A stretch of DNA of 64,000 nucleotides from Archilochus colubris (GCA_023079485.1 CM041083.1:174709480-174773479), one strand, 5' to 3'. Shown: positions 28,853-40,965, counted from the stretch's first letter. Notes: generated from the letters alone by a model not told the origin. Program-made: numbers and translations.

Positions 28853-29157
28853 GTACAAAGGTGGTATGCACAGACAGTGCAAAACAACCGATGGAGACAA
28901 GCTGTTTGTCATACAAACCGTGGGATAAACATAGTCCCGAGATATGCTAGATAAGCATGGAACTTCCTGAATATGCAGCCCCCTGATTGTGAGATTGTCT
29001 TGAAGGGATTAGTGATATAGATAAGGTGCGATTTCCTTCCTTGGGTAAATCACCATTGTAAAATAGTAAGATAAGAAAAGGTATATAACTGCATGTAAGG
29101 ATATGAATAAACGGATTTAGTTTGCATCAAACTGTTGTCCCCGTCCTTGCTGCGGCA
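28848..29157 (+). repeat. ERV4 3' LTR, identical to the 5' LTR
   Basis: It begins TGTAGGTACAAAGG and ends TGCTGCGGCA. By direct reading it has the same 310 bases as 24726-25035. It is followed by TCTACA and the continuation of CR1 ORF2. Confidence 0.95.
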
Positions 29158-31661
29158 TCTACAGGCAGCTGAAAGCAGCCTCACAACTTCAGTCCCTAGT
29201 CCTCATGGGAGATTTTAACTACCCCGATATCTGCTGGTTGACTCACACAGCCAGCCTTTCACAGTCTAGGAGGTTCCTCCAGTGCATTGATGATAGCTTC
29301 TTAATGCAAATGGTGGACAAGCCGACTAGAAGAGGAGCACTGCTGGATCTTGTACTAACCAACAAGGAGGGCCTTGTCGAAGCAGTGGTGGTCAATGGCA
29401 GCCTTGGCTGCAGTGATCATGAGATGGTAGAGTTCAGGATCCTGTGTGGAAGGAACTGAATACCCAGTAGGACCAGAACCCTGGACTTCCACGGGGCAAA
29501 CTTCGGCCTCCTCAATCAACTGTTAAGAGAAATCCCATGGGACAGGGTGTTAGAAGATAAAGGGGCTCAAGATAGCTGGTCAATATTCAAGGACCACTAT
29601 TTGCAAGCACAGGATCAGAGCGTCCCTATGGTTAGGAAATCTAGTAAGGGAGCTAGGAGGCCAGCATGGTTAAAAAAGGAACTGCTGGGAAAACTTAAGT
29701 GGAAAAGGAAAATCTACAGATCATGGAAGGGGGGGCTGGTCACTTGGGAGGAATATAGGACTGTTGTCAGAGGATGTAGGGAGGCAATTAGGAAAGCTAA
29801 GGCCTCCTTGGAACTTAACCTTGCAAGTCAGGTTAAGGATAATAGAAAGGGCTTTTTCAAATACATAGCTAGCAAAACTAACACTAGAGGCAATATTGGC
29901 CCACTAAGGAATGAGCTGGGAGCCCTGGTGACAGAGGATATAAAGAAGGCAGAGGTGCTGAACGCCTTCTTTGCCTCTGTCTTTACTCCTGCAGGGTTTC
30001 CGCATGAGCCCCAGATTCATTTAGCCCCAGAAGTAGTCAAGATAGATGAGGAGTTTGACATGGTAGATGAGGATTGGGTTAGGGATCAGCTGAGTAATCT
30101 GGACATCCATAAGTCGATGGGTCCAGATGGAATGCATCCAAGGGTGCTGAGGGAGCTGGCGGAGGTCATTGCTAGGCCACTCTCCATCATCTTCAGTAAG
30201 TCATGGGTAACAGGAGAGGTGCCTGAGGACTGGAGGATAGCAAATGTCACTCCAGTCTACAAGAAGGGCAAGAAGGAGGACCCGGGTAATTATAGACCGG
30301 TCAGCCTCACCTCCATCCCTGGAAAGGTGATGGAACAACTTGTTCTTGTCACTATCTCCAGGCATATCAAGGACATGGGGGTCATCAAGAGCAGTCAGCA
30401 TGGTTTTATCAAGGGTAAATCATGTTTGACTAACCTCATAGCCTTCTATGAGGAAATTACTAGGTGGATAGATGACGGAAGAGCGGTAGATGTGGTTTAT
30501 CTTGATTTCAGTAAAGCATTTGACACCGTCTCTCACAGCATCCTTGTAGATAAGTTGATCAAGTATGGGTTTGGTGATCAGGTAGTGAGGTGGATCAGGA
30601 ACTGGTTGAAAGGAAGGAGTCAGAGAGTTGTAGTCAATGGGGCAGAATCTGGTTGGAGGTGTGTGACTAGTGGAGTCCCTCAGGGGTCGGTACTGGGACC
30701 GGTGTTGTTCAATATCTTCATCAACGACTTGGATGAGGGTATAGAATGTACCCTCAGCAAGTTTGCTGATGACACTAAGCTGGGAGGAGTGGCTGACACA
30801 CCAGAAGGCTGTGCTGCCATTCAGAGAGACTTAGACAGGCTGTAGAGTTGGGCAGGGAGAAACATGATGAAATTCAACAAGGGGAAGTGTAGAGTTTTGC
30901 ATTTGGGGAGAACAACCCGATGTCCCAGTATAGGTTGGGGGCTGACCTGCTGGAGAGCAGTGTAGGTGAAAGAGACCTGGGGGTCCTGGTTGACAAGAAG
31001 ATGACCATGAGCCAGCAATGTGCCCTTGTGGCCAAGAAGGCCAATGGCATCCTGGGGTGCATTAGAAAGGGTGTGGTTAGTAGGTCAAGAGAGGTTCTCC
31101 TCCCCCTCTATTCTGCATTGGTGAGGCTGCACCTGGAGTATTGTGTCCAGTTCTGGGCCCCTCAGTTCAAGAAGGACAAGGAAGTGCTTGAAAGAGTCCA
31201 GCGCAGAGCTACTAAGATGATTAAGGGAGTGGAACATCTCCCTTATGAGGAAAGGCTGAGGGAGCTGGGTCTCTTTAGTTTGGAGAAAAGGAGACTGAGG
31301 GGTGACCTCATCAATGTTTTCAAATATGTAAGGGGTGAGTGTCAGGGAGATGGAGTTAGGCTTTTCTCAGTGGTGACCAGTGATAGGACAAGGGGTAATG
31401 GGTGTAAATTGGAGCACAGGAGGTTCAAGTTGAATATCTGGAAAAATTTTTTTACTGTAAGGGTGACAGAGCCCTGGAACAGGCTGCCCAGGGGGGTCGT
31501 GGAGTCTCCTTCACTGGAGACATTCAAAACCCGCCTGGACACGTTCCTATGCGAGGTACTCTAGGTGGCCCTGCTCTAGCAGGGGGGGTTGGACTAGATG
31601 ATCTTTCGAGGTCCCTTCCAACCCCTAGGATTCTATGATTCTATGATTCTATGATTCTATG

Positions 31662-33357
31662 TAATCACCCGTCATTCCCATTTGCGCTGTTATTACAGGA
31701 CTTTAATTGGAAAAAGGAAAATGGGGAATATTGCTGCGACAATTATGACCGAAAACACAACCAGAGCTCCCTGAGATCAGACTCTATAGCCATCTTGGAA
31801 TGGCTATTTCCATCACACACACTGCAGAAAGGTATATGGCAACAAACTGAGATAATAGCATTCCTGATACGTAAGGGACGGCAGCATTGCCTGGAAGTAG
31901 ACGGTCAAGAGCCGGGATGGATCAGCATCCCTATAAAAACAATTGACTTTGGCTATTGCAACGCTCCGCACATCTACAACTCGCCCTATTCAAATATTCT
32001 GGGGAAGTCTGCCATGGAGGCCCAAAACATAAGCGATTACAGGCCATCAGCCAGTTTCATTGGATTGAGCGTCCGATTGTTTCAGAGCGCCCAGTGCCTG
32101 GCATCACAGTATTCACCGATGTCGGAAAGAGGTTGAAAACGGCCACCTGCGTATGGCAGGATAACAGACGGTGGACACAACACCTGATTCCGGGCACTGC
32201 CGAAGATAATCTACAAACACTGGAATTACTGGCTATTATCTGGGCCCTAACACAATGGCGACAGGTTACCCTTAACATTGTCTCCGACTCGCAATACGCA
32301 GTCGGAGTCGCGAACCGTATCGAGGATGCTATTGTCAAGCCGGTACAAAATAAGCGGCTACTGGAGCTCTTCCTTATGTTACAACATGTGCTGAAAATTC
32401 AAACAGAACCATGCTGCATCTTACACATCAGAAGTCATAAAACCTCTCTGGGACTGGGTGAAGGAAATGCAAAGGCTGACTCTCTCGTCAGCCTAGGACT
32501 ACAGAGCCCGGTAAGTCAGTTCGTGAAGGCTCAAAACAGCCACTCCCTATTCCATCAGAATGCCAGGGCATTGAAGCGCATGTTCTCCATCCCATGGGAA
32601 GACGTGAAAGGGATTGTTAAAGTGTGCCCTCAATGCACACAGTTTGGCCCTGCCCTAGGAATGGGAGTCAATCCGCATGGACTACAAGCGGGAGAAATCT
32701 GGCAAATGGATGTCACCCACGCCCCAGAATTTGGACGTCTGAAATATGTCCATGTAATGATAGATACCTTTTCTGGCATGTTCTGGGCGACAGCTCAAAC
32801 GGGGGAAAAGGCTCTACATGTGGTCCGTCATCTAACTAATTGCTTTGCTGTCATGGGGGTCCCCTAAGTAGTAAAAACCGACAATGCACCCGCCTATACA
32901 GGCGGAAAAGTCAAGCAATTTTTTGCTACTTGGGGGGTAAAACATATCACAGGAATCCCCCACTCGTCTACAGGCCAGGCGATAGTGAAAAGAGCTAATC
33001 GCACCTGAAGACGTATTTGCAAAAACAAAAAGACAGCAAAGACATGGACCCACAGATGCGGCTTGGCAAGGTGCTTTTTACGCTAAATTTTCTTAGCCCA
33101 AGCCGTGATTCACAACAACCCCCTGTGCTGCTACACTATTCGTCCCAGAAGATCAACTGCATGCCAGACGTCCAGATTAATTACAAGGACCCAGCTACAG
33201 GTCAGTGGGTAGGGCCCAAACCACTGCTGCTTACCGGGAGAGGTTATAGCTGTGTCTCCACAGACTCCGGACCTCCCTGGGTACCCAGCAAGTGGACACG
33301 CCCTGCCACAAACAGACACTTAAGGAGCAACGATGCAGCATCCAGCAGTTCAAATTA
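31662..33357 (+). pseudogene. pol: ERV3 Pol C-terminal half (connection, RNase H, integrase), broken
   Basis: It matches ERV1 pol from NHPSFPFALL onward. The RNase H start ITVFTDVGK (about 32105), the integrase zinc motif, the first core Asp (WQMDVTH, about 32706) and TDNAP (about 32880) are recognisable. Frameshifts lie near 31955 and 33003 and a TAA at 32865-32867. The C-terminal domain ends WVPSKW and continues slightly further than in ERV1. No env follows. Confidence 0.9.
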
Positions 33358-33471
33358 AATAATCTTGACAAATTTGCCTGGACATTGCATGACTCTTCTT
33401 ACTTGTGGGTTGTGTCCCCCTAATAATAATAAAAAAAAAAAAAAAAAAAAAGGGGGGGGGGGAGTGGGGAA

Positions 33472-33797
33472 TGTAGTGGAACAAAGCAACCAGATGCCTC
33501 TAATTACCGAGGAGTGGGTGTGAGCTGGTATCAAGTCCACCTGTGCCTAGTTAGGGCAGGCCCCCTATTGAGCATGAGCAGGACCAGGGGGCCAATAAAA
33601 GGTGAGGCTCACACCCACAGACTAGCTCACTCTTGGGCTAGTCAAGAGAGAGGCCGGTAGCTCTTCGAGCAACAGACCGATCCAGGCTAGTTCCACTTCG
33701 TGAGTGATAGACTTAGAGCACAGCTCACAAGTCTCTATTGCGACACCTAGTTAGACCTTGAGGCGCTGATCCCTAAAGAAAGGTTTGTCTCACAACA
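33472..33797 (+). repeat. ERV3 3' LTR, 326 bp
   Basis: It begins TGTAGTGGAACAAAGC and ends CTCACAACA. It is nearly identical to the ERV2 LTR at 17281-17606. Confidence 0.92.
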
Positions 33798-34040
33798 GTA
33801 ATGCCCTCAAGTTATGCCAAGGGATGTTTAGATTGGATGTGAAGAAGAATTTCTTCATTTAAATTGTTAACAGACACTGGAACAGGCTGTCCAGAGCAGA
33901 GGTAGAGTCACCATCCCTGGAGGTGCTAAAGCTTCCTTAAGATACAGGACCTAAGGATATGGTTAAGGGCTTGTCAGTTTTATGTTAAGGGTTAGACTGA
34001 TCTTGAAGGTCTTTTCCAACCAAGGTAATTCTGTGCTCCA
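33798..34040 (+). mobile_element. Old CR1 3' end fragment
   Basis: The pattern matches the CR1 ORF2 C-terminus and 3' UTR (GTTTAGATTGGATGTGAAGAAG, GAGTCACCATCCCTGGAGG, TTCCAACC...TTCTGTG) at high divergence from the young copies. Confidence 0.75.
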
Positions 34041-34929
34041 TTTTTTCAATCTGATATGTCTCAACCATGCTCACTAAGTGAAACAGACCTATTAATGAGG
34101 AGCTGCACTGGTGGGCTTTAGGAGCTTCTCTGACACAGCACCGCCTCATTGGCCAGCCCAATGATAGATCCAGGACCAGTGATGTTTTTTTCTCTATCTC
34201 TTATCTTTTCTTCCCCTTCTCTCTAGCCTTATCTTTCTCTTTCTCTTTCCTAAAATTAAGTAACCACAAGTTTTTTCTACGTTATGCAGCATTAACATTC
34301 AGTTTTTTGACATCTGAATCATCACCCTTTGTGACTGTGCAGCCTGAGCACCAAAGTATCAGCTTTTACTCCTTTACATTTATATATACATATATATATA
34401 TATATACACACACACAAATACATACTTGGGTGTGATTGTTTTCCCTAAAATTGCTACAAATTTACCTTTAACTATTACAGCAGTAAAATTGATGTTTTGT
34501 TTGTAGAGAAACAGACCTTGTGTGACCTTCTCTCCTTAATCTGATCAAGGGGTATTTGGACGGACTGAGGGAGTTGTCATTAGTTACCCTCAAAGGGAAA
34601 CTCAGGTCTGGGAGGAGGATTGGATCTGGCTTCACCTCGGATCCTCTCCAAGAAGACTGGAAGGAAAGGGTGTCCAGTCCAAATCTTCTTTGGATGTCAC
34701 CTGGGACAGGTTATGAGATGTATCATATGGGAACAACCCGCCTCTCACAAAACAGCTCACCTTACAAGTATTTAGATTATAATATTGGTGTACTTAGGAA
34801 ATAAGATAGATTTGTTATTTATATATATATATATATATATTTATGTATGAAGCCTTGTATCACAGAAAGGCATACTTGATTTGTTGGGAGTCCACTGAGC
34901 ACGCAGCTTTGGACAAACCTGCAACCTAC
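34041..34929. other. Unassigned AT-rich segment
   Basis: It contains TA/CA dinucleotide repeats (about 34380-34415 and 34818-34840) and a pyrimidine-rich stretch (34180-34250). No gene, CR1 or clear LTR ends were recognised. Confidence 0.5.
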
Positions 34930-35242
34930 TGTAGTGGAACAGAGCGACCAGGTGCCTCTGATCATCAGGAAGTGGGTGTGAGCCGCTATCAACTCCACCT
35001 GTGCCCAGTCAGGGCAGGGCCCCTATGGAGCATGTGCAAGACCATGGGGCCAATAAATAGTGAGGCTCACACCCCCTGAGGCAGCTCATTCCAGAGCTAG
35101 CTGAGAGAGTGGCTGGTTGCTTCCTTAGCAGCAGAACATCTTTGCTAGTTCCACACTGTGGGCAATAGATTCAGATCACATCCGAGTCTATATCACCGTA
35201 TCAACGCGTCGACTCCGGACAAGAGACTCCTTTCCGGCTACA
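34930..35242 (+). mobile_element. LTR, 313 bp, flanks do not match
   Basis: It begins TGTAGTGGAACAGAGCG and ends GGCTACA and differs from 2592-2904 by about seven bases. Left flank is non-CR1 (ACCTAC), right flank is CR1 RT sequence (ATAGAA), so there is no target duplication. AATAAA lies in GGCCAATAAATAG (about 35050). Confidence 0.9.
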
Positions 35243-36153
35243 ATAGAATGTACCCTCAGCAAGTTTGCTGATGACACTAAGCTGGGAGGAGTGGCTGACA
35301 CACCAGAGGGCTGTGCTGCCATTCAGAGAGACTTAGACAGGCTGGAGAGTTGGGCAGGGAGAAACATGATGAAATTCAACAAGGGGAAGTGTAGAGTCTT
35401 GCATTTGGGGAAGAACAACCCGATGTCCCAGTATAGGTTGGGGGCTGACCTGCTGGGGAGCAGTGTAGGTGAAAGAGACCTGGGGGTCCTGGTTGACAAG
35501 AAGATGACCATGAGCCAGCAATGTGCCCTTTTGGCCAAGAAGGCCAATGGCATCCTGGGGTGCATTAGAAAGAGTGTGGTTAGTAGGTCAAGAGAGGTTC
35601 TCCTCCCCCTCTATTCTGCATTGGTGAGGCCGCACCTGGAGTATTGTGTCCAGTTCTGGGCCCCTCAGTTCAAGAAGGACAGGGAAGTGCTTGAAAGAGT
35701 CCAGCGCAGAGCTACTAAGATGATTAAGGGAGTGGAACATCTCCCTTATGAGGAAAGGCTGAGGGAGCTGGGTCTCTTTAGTTTGGAGAAAAGGAGACTG
35801 AGGAGTGACCTCATCAATGTTTTCAAATATGTAAGGGGTGAGTGTCAGGGAGATGGAATTAGGCTCTTCTCAGTGGTGACCAGTGATAGGACAAGGGGTA
35901 ATAGGTGTAAATTGGAGCATAGGAGGTTCAAGTTGAATATCCGGAAAAATTTTTTTACTGTAAGGGTGACAGAGCCCTGGAACAGGCTGCCCAGGGGGGT
36001 TGTGGAGTCTCCTTCACTGGAGACATTCAAAACCCGCCTGGACACGTTCCTATGTGATGTACTCTAGGTGGCCCTGCTCTGGGAGGGGGGGTTGGACTAG
36101 ATGATCTTTCGAGGTCCCTTCCAACCCCTAGGATTCTGTGATTCTGTGATTTT
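35243..36153 (+). mobile_element. CR1 subfamily A 3' part (copy 8)
   Basis: It encodes the ORF2 C-terminus from the FADD region (about 35265) to the stop at 36067 in one open frame, then the 3' UTR and octamers with GATTCTGTG variants. Everything 5' of the LTR junction is missing. Confidence 0.93.
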
Positions 36154-37705
36154 GTGACAGGAGCACAAGTGGTGTTCGCCTCAGTTCCTGCAGTAGCAGG
36201 GATGAATGAGGAGAGGAGCAGGAAAACCTACCTCATCAATAGGTGGCTAAGGGATTGGTGCCACCGGAGGAACTTTGGGTTTTTTGACTATGGGCCACAT
36301 TTCAGCACACCAGGTGGGCTGTATCTATCTAACAGGGGAAAAAGAACTCTAGCCCATAAGTTGGCAGGGCTGATAAGGAGGGCTTTAAACTAGGCTTGAA
36401 GGGGGAACAGGATGAAACTGGGCTCTCCAGAATGGAGCCCAAGGGTGGACAGCCCAAGTTAAGAGACAAACCAGCAGCCCAGCTGAAGTGCATGTACACC
36501 AAGGCACACAACATGGGCAACAAACAAGAGGAGCTGGAAGCCATTGTGCAACAGAAAAGCTATGATGTAGTTGCTATCACAGAAACGTGGGTGGGATGAC
36601 TCCCATGACTGGAATGCTGCCATGGGCGGCTACAGGCTCTTCAGAAGGGACAGGCAGGGTAGGAGAGGTGGAAGGGTAGCCCTGTATGTTAGAGAGTCTC
36701 TTGACACTGTAGAAGTTGAGGTCTGCAATAATAAAGTGGAGTGCCTGTGGGTCAGAATCAGGGGAAAGGCAAACAAGGCTGACATCCTGGTGGGAGTATG
36801 TTACAGACCACCCAACCAGGAGGATGAGGGTGATGAATTATTCTACAAACAGTTGGCGGATGTTTCAAAATCATCATCCCTCGTTCTCGTGGGTGACTTT
36901 AACCTGCTGGATGTCTGCTGGGAACTCCACACAGCAGAGAGGAGGCAGTCTAGGAGATTCCTGGAGTGCATAGAAGATAATTTCCTGCTCCAGCTGGTAA
37001 CTGAGCCTACCAGGGACAGAGCACCTCTTGATCTTCTTTTCACAAACAGAGAGGGGCTGGTGGGAGATGTGGTGGTCGGTGGACGCCTGGGACTTAGCGA
37101 TCATGAAATAATGGAGTTTTCAATACTCAGGGATGCAAGGAAGATCATCAATAAAACCTCTATGTTGGACTTCCGGAGGGCAGATTTTGGCCTATTCAGA
37201 AGACTAGTTCAGAGTATACCCTGGGAAACAGCCCTTGAAAACAGAAGGGTCCAGGAGGGATGGTCGTACTTCAAGGAACAAGTTTTGAAAGCACAGGAGC
37301 AGGCTGTCCCTGTGTGCTGAAAGGCAAGCCGGCGGGGAAGATGACCGGCCTGGCTGAATTGGGAGACTCTGAAAGAAATTAGGGTTAAGAAGAGGGCCTA
37401 CCAATTATGGAAAAAAGGGCTAACTACTCAGGCGGAATATAGGAATATAGTTAGATCATGTAGAAAGAAAATTAGAGAGACAAAGGCACAATGTGAATGG
37501 AATCTCTCCACCTCTGTGAAGGATAACAAAAAGTCCTTCTACAGATACATCAACAGCAAAAGAAGGGGCAAGGAAAACATCCATTCTTTACTGGACACAG
37601 GTGGGAATATAGTTGTCAAAGATGAAGAAAAGGCTGAGGTATTTAACACCTTCTTTACCTCAGTTTTCAACAGAAAGACAGGTTACCCTGTGGACAGACG
37701 GCTAT
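36154..37705 (+). mobile_element. CR1 subfamily B fragment (copy 9): ORF1 end and ORF2 endonuclease
   Basis: It starts inside the esterase domain of ORF1 (GAQVVFASVPAV), includes the ORF1 end at 36393 and ORF2 to the segment before RT. Lesions are one extra G near 36590 in the ITETW region and a TGA at 37318-37320 where the copy at 17943 has TGG. It ends at an LTR fragment near 37705. In the esterase block it reads GGLYLSNRGKR, so both the Asp and His of the usual DGLH are gone. Confidence 0.9.
36384..36390 (+). promoter_or_regulatory. Candidate -1 frameshift heptamer U UUA AAC (CR1 copy 9)
   Basis: TTTAAAC precedes TAG (36391-36393) in ORF1 phase, as in four other copies, even though ORF1 here is truncated. 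Confidence 0.55.
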
Positions 37706-38110
37706 TCCACCCCATTTCCAGCTCATACTTTATAAAACTCAGGCAGACTGGCAGCTTCTTCTCTCTTTCCGCCTCTCCTTGCTTTGCTGCTGTTTCCCTG
37801 CATTCCTTTACCAGCATCCCACCACGTGCTCTTCAGAGTCCACATCTATTCAGGTTCTGGGAGGAGCAGTGGGGTGCCCTCAGGCACCTATCCCTGCTGC
37901 CATCGATATATTTATATATATGTATATATTTGTATATGTTTGTATTTTTGTTTTTTATCCCTTATGTTTTTGCCTTTCTCCTGTGCTAGTTTCAATTTCC
38001 AACTTCAAGTCTCTAGTCTTTATTCCCTTTTTATCTTCTCTTTTTGGGGGATAATAGAGAAAAATTCTGTCCTTTGTATTTTGGTCTGCCCAAACTGCTA
38101 AGCCATGACA
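37706..38110 (+). mobile_element. Probable 5'-truncated LTR, family of 22072-22813
   Basis: It contains a TATA-like TTTATAAAACTC (about 37729), pyrimidine-rich sequence, (TA)-rich repeats (about 37906-37940) and the end GCTAAGCCATGACA, which parallels the end of the LTR at 22813. The left edge against CR1 is imprecise. Confidence 0.5.
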
Positions 38111-38299
38111 GTCCTATAAAAGATTTAACACCTGGAAATACACCAATATTTAAGATGCTGGACAAAAGCCTGGTATGTCTGTGTTGTGGCAACTGAGCAG
38201 AAAATATTTTAGGATTGACTGACCACTCAAAAAGAGCATATGGAATAAACAAGATCAACACTGCATGACATTTCAGTCTCTAAAGTGGAATGATATGGA
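38111..38299. other. Unassigned spacer
   Basis: No gene or repeat recognised between the LTR fragment and the older CR1. Confidence 0.4.
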
Positions 38300-40965
38300 T
38301 TTTATGGATGGACCACTCATTGGATAAGGAACTGGCTGTGTGGTTGCATACAAAGAGTTGTGATCAATGGCTCAATGTCCAACAGGAGACATGTGATGAG
38401 TGGTGTTCCTCAAGGGTCAGTACTCAGACCAGTGCTGTTTAACATCTTTCTTGGTGACATGGGAAGAGGAATTGAATGCACTCTCAGCAAGTTTGCTGGA
38501 AACACCAAACTGTGTGGTGAAGTCAACGCACTAGAGGGAAGGGATGGCATCCAGAGGGACCTTGACAGGCTCAGGAAATGGACTTATGCAAACTGCATGA
38601 AGTTCAGGAAGGCCACGTGCAAGATTTTCCACCTGGGTCAAGGCAATCCCATGAACTAATATAGGTTGGGAGGAGAAAGGATTGAGGGCAACCCTGAGAA
38701 GAAGGACTTGGGGATGGTGGTGGACCAGAAGTTTAACATGAGCTGTCAGTGCAGCCCAGAAAGCCAACTGAGTCCTGGGCAGCATCAAAAGAAGCACAGA
38801 CAGCAGTCAAGGGAGGTGATTCTCTCCCTTTGCTCTGCTCTGCTCTTGTGAGACCCCACCTGGAGTTCTGTGTCCAGTTCTGGAGTCCCCAGCATAAGAA
38901 GGTCATAGAGATCCTGCAACTTGTCCAGAGGAGAGCTGATAAGAATGTGGTCAGAGGGCTGGAGCACTTCTCCTATGAAGATAAGGTGAGGGAGCTGGGC
39001 TTGTTCAGACTGGAGAAGAGGAGGCTCCAAGATGGCCTTATTATAGTAACGTAAGGAATTTGACGTAGTAGATGAGGATTGGGTTAGGGATCAGCTGAGT
39101 AATCTGGACATCCATAAGTCGATGGGTCCAGATGGAATGCATCCAAGGGTGCTGAGGGAGCTGGCGGAGGTCATTGCTAGGCCACTCTCCATCATCTTCA
39201 GTAAGTCATGGGTAACAGGAGAGGTGCCTGAGGACTGGAGAATAGCAAATGTCACTCCAGTCTACAAGAAGGGCAAGAAGGAGGACCCAGGTAACTATAG
39301 ACCGGTCAGCCTCACCTCCATCCCTGGAAAGGTGATGGAACAACTTGTTCTTGTCACTATCTCCAGGCATATCAAGGACATGGGGGTCATCAAGAGCAGT
39401 CAGCATGGTTTTATCAAGGGTAAATCATGTTTGACAAACCTCATAGCCTTCTATGAGGAAATTACTAGGTGGATAGATGATGGAAGAGTGGTAGATGTGG
39501 TTTATCTTGATTTCAGTAAAGCATTTGACACCGTCTCTCACAGCATCCTTGTAGATAAGTTGACCAAGTATGGGTTTGGTGATCAGGTAGTGAGGTGGAT
39601 CAGGAACTGGTTGAAAGGAAGGAGTCAGAGAGTTGTAGTCAATGGGGCAGAATCTGGTTGGAGGTGTGTGACTAGTGGAGTCCCTCAGGGGTCGGTACTG
39701 GGACTGGTGTTGTTCAATATCTTCATCAACGACTTGGATGAGGGTATAGAGTGTACCCTCAGCAAGTTTGCTGATGACACTAAGCTGGGAGGAGTGGCTG
39801 ACACACCGGAAGGCCGTGCTGCCATTCAGAGAGACTTAGACAGGCTGTAGAGTTGGGCAGGGAGAAACATGATGAAGTTCAACAAGGGGAAGTGTAGAGT
39901 TTTGCATTTGGGGAAGAACAACCCGATGTCCCAGTATAGGCTGGGGGCTGACCTGCTGGAGAGCAGTGTAGGTGAAAGAGACCTGGGGGTCCTGGTAGAC
40001 AAGAGGATGACCATGAGCCAGCAATGTGCCCTTGTGGCCAAGAAGGCCAATGGCATCCTGGGGTGCATTAGAAAGGGTGTGGTTAGTAGGTCAAGAGAGG
40101 TTCTCCTCCCCCTCTATTCTGCATTGGTGAGGCCGCACCTGGAGTATTGTGTCCAGTTCTGGGCCCCTCAGTTCAAGAAGGACAGGGAAGTGCTTGAAAG
40201 AGTCCAGCGCAGAGCTACTAAGATGATTAAGGGAGTGGAACATCTCCCTTATGAGGAAAGGCTGAGGGAGCTGGGTCTCTCTAGTTTGGAGAAAAGGAGA
40301 CTGAGGGGTGACCTCATCAATGTTTTCAAATATGTAAGGGGTGAGTGTCAGGGAGATGGAGTTAGGCTTTTCGCAGTGGTGACCAGTGATAGGACAAGGG
40401 GTAATGGGTGTAAATTGGAGCACAGGAGGTTCAAGTTGAATATTCGAAAAAATTTTTTTACTGTAAGGGTGACAGAGCCCTGGAACAGGCTGCCCAGGGG
40501 GGTCGTGGAGTCTCCTTCACTGGAGACATTCAAAACCCGCTTGGACACGTTCCTGCACGATGTACTCTAGGTGGCCCTGCTCTGGGAGGGGGGGTTGGAC
40601 TAGATGATCTTTCGAGGTCCCTTCTAACCCCTAGGATTCTATGATTCTATGATTCTATGACCTACAAGAAATCTGGGCTAGGGCTTCTTACACAGGTGTA
40701 TAGTGAGAGGACAAGGGAAAATGGTTTAAAACTTGAAGAGGGGAGATTTAGGCTAGACATTAGGAAGAAATTCTTTGCTGTGAAGGTGGTGAGACACCAG
40801 AACAGGGATTGTTGTGGCTGCTGTCTCCCTGGCAGTGTTCAAGGCCAGGTCGGATGGAGCCTTGAGCAACCTGGTCTAGTGGGAGGTGTCCCTGCCCATG
40901 CAGGGGATCTGAACCAGATCATCTTTCAGGTCCTGTCTAACCCAAACCATTCTCAGAACCAGTTG
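38300..40965 (+). mobile_element. Older CR1 (copy 10), split by a younger CR1 at 39053-40659
   Basis: The left part (38300-39052) encodes divergent RT with frameshifts: GVPQGSV and KFAGNTK (FADD changed to FAGN), then the region up to GGCTCCAAGATGGCC. The right part (40660-40965) continues with CCTACAAGAAATCTGGGC, the CR1 C-terminus and 3' UTR. The two join naturally when the younger copy is removed. Confidence 0.85.
39053..40659 (+). mobile_element. CR1 subfamily A 5'-truncated copy 11, nested
   Basis: It starts at AAGGAATTTGACGTAGTAG, covers the RT ([32 protein letters not shown]) and ends with octamers at about 40659. ORF2 is open from 39122 to a TAG at 39848-39850, then again to 40570. 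It is inserted in an older CR1. Confidence 0.92.

Larger units (their letters stand above)
24726..29157 (+). mobile_element. ERV4: young class II provirus with identical LTRs and large internal deletions
   Basis: LTRs lie at 24726-25035 and 28848-29157, each 310 bp; I found no difference between them. The target duplication TCTACA is perfect (24720-24725 and 29158-29163). Internally there is a fused gag(MA)-dUTPase-protease ORF, an RT-RNase H ORF truncated in RNase H, and the C-terminal part of env. Capsid, nucleocapsid, integrase and most of SU are missing. Identical LTRs argue for recent integration. Confidence 0.95.
24230..31564 (+). pseudogene. CR1 ORF2, subfamily A, split by ERV4
   Basis: The first part (24230-24725) encodes the endonuclease N-terminus with NARSMGSKQ and ITETWWDRSHDW. 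It resumes at 29158. Breaks in the second part are TGA at 29457-29459 (Arg codon in copy 1), TAG near 30842 and a missing A at about 30907. Between them a 432-codon open stretch (29547-30845) contains [30 protein letters not shown] and FADD. Three point lesions plus the provirus make it inactive, but it is the most complete RT in the window. Confidence 0.92.
23147..31661 (+). mobile_element. CR1 subfamily A copy 6, interrupted by ERV4 (24726-29157)
   Basis: It starts at TAGCTAGATACATCATGG, just upstream of the ORF1 start, so the promoter is missing. ORF1, the ORF2 start, ERV4, the rest of ORF2 and an octamer array to about 31661 follow. It is very similar to copy 1. The duplication TCTACA around ERV4 shows one continuous copy. 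Confidence 0.94.
31662..33797 (+). mobile_element. ERV3: 3' half of a provirus (pol end, 3' LTR), ERV2 group
   Basis: It begins abruptly at TAATCACCCGTC after the CR1 octamer array, equivalent to about 9212 in ERV1 pol. It continues through RNase H, integrase, 3' UTR, A21/G11 tract and LTR (33472-33797). The 5' LTR, gag, pro and first part of pol are missing. TATG is shared by both sides of the left junction, which suggests illegitimate recombination. Confidence 0.92.

Noticed and set aside
34556..34804. 82-codon ORF in the unassigned segment
   Set aside because: It opens with TTG, shows no family resemblance and lacks splice or promoter context.
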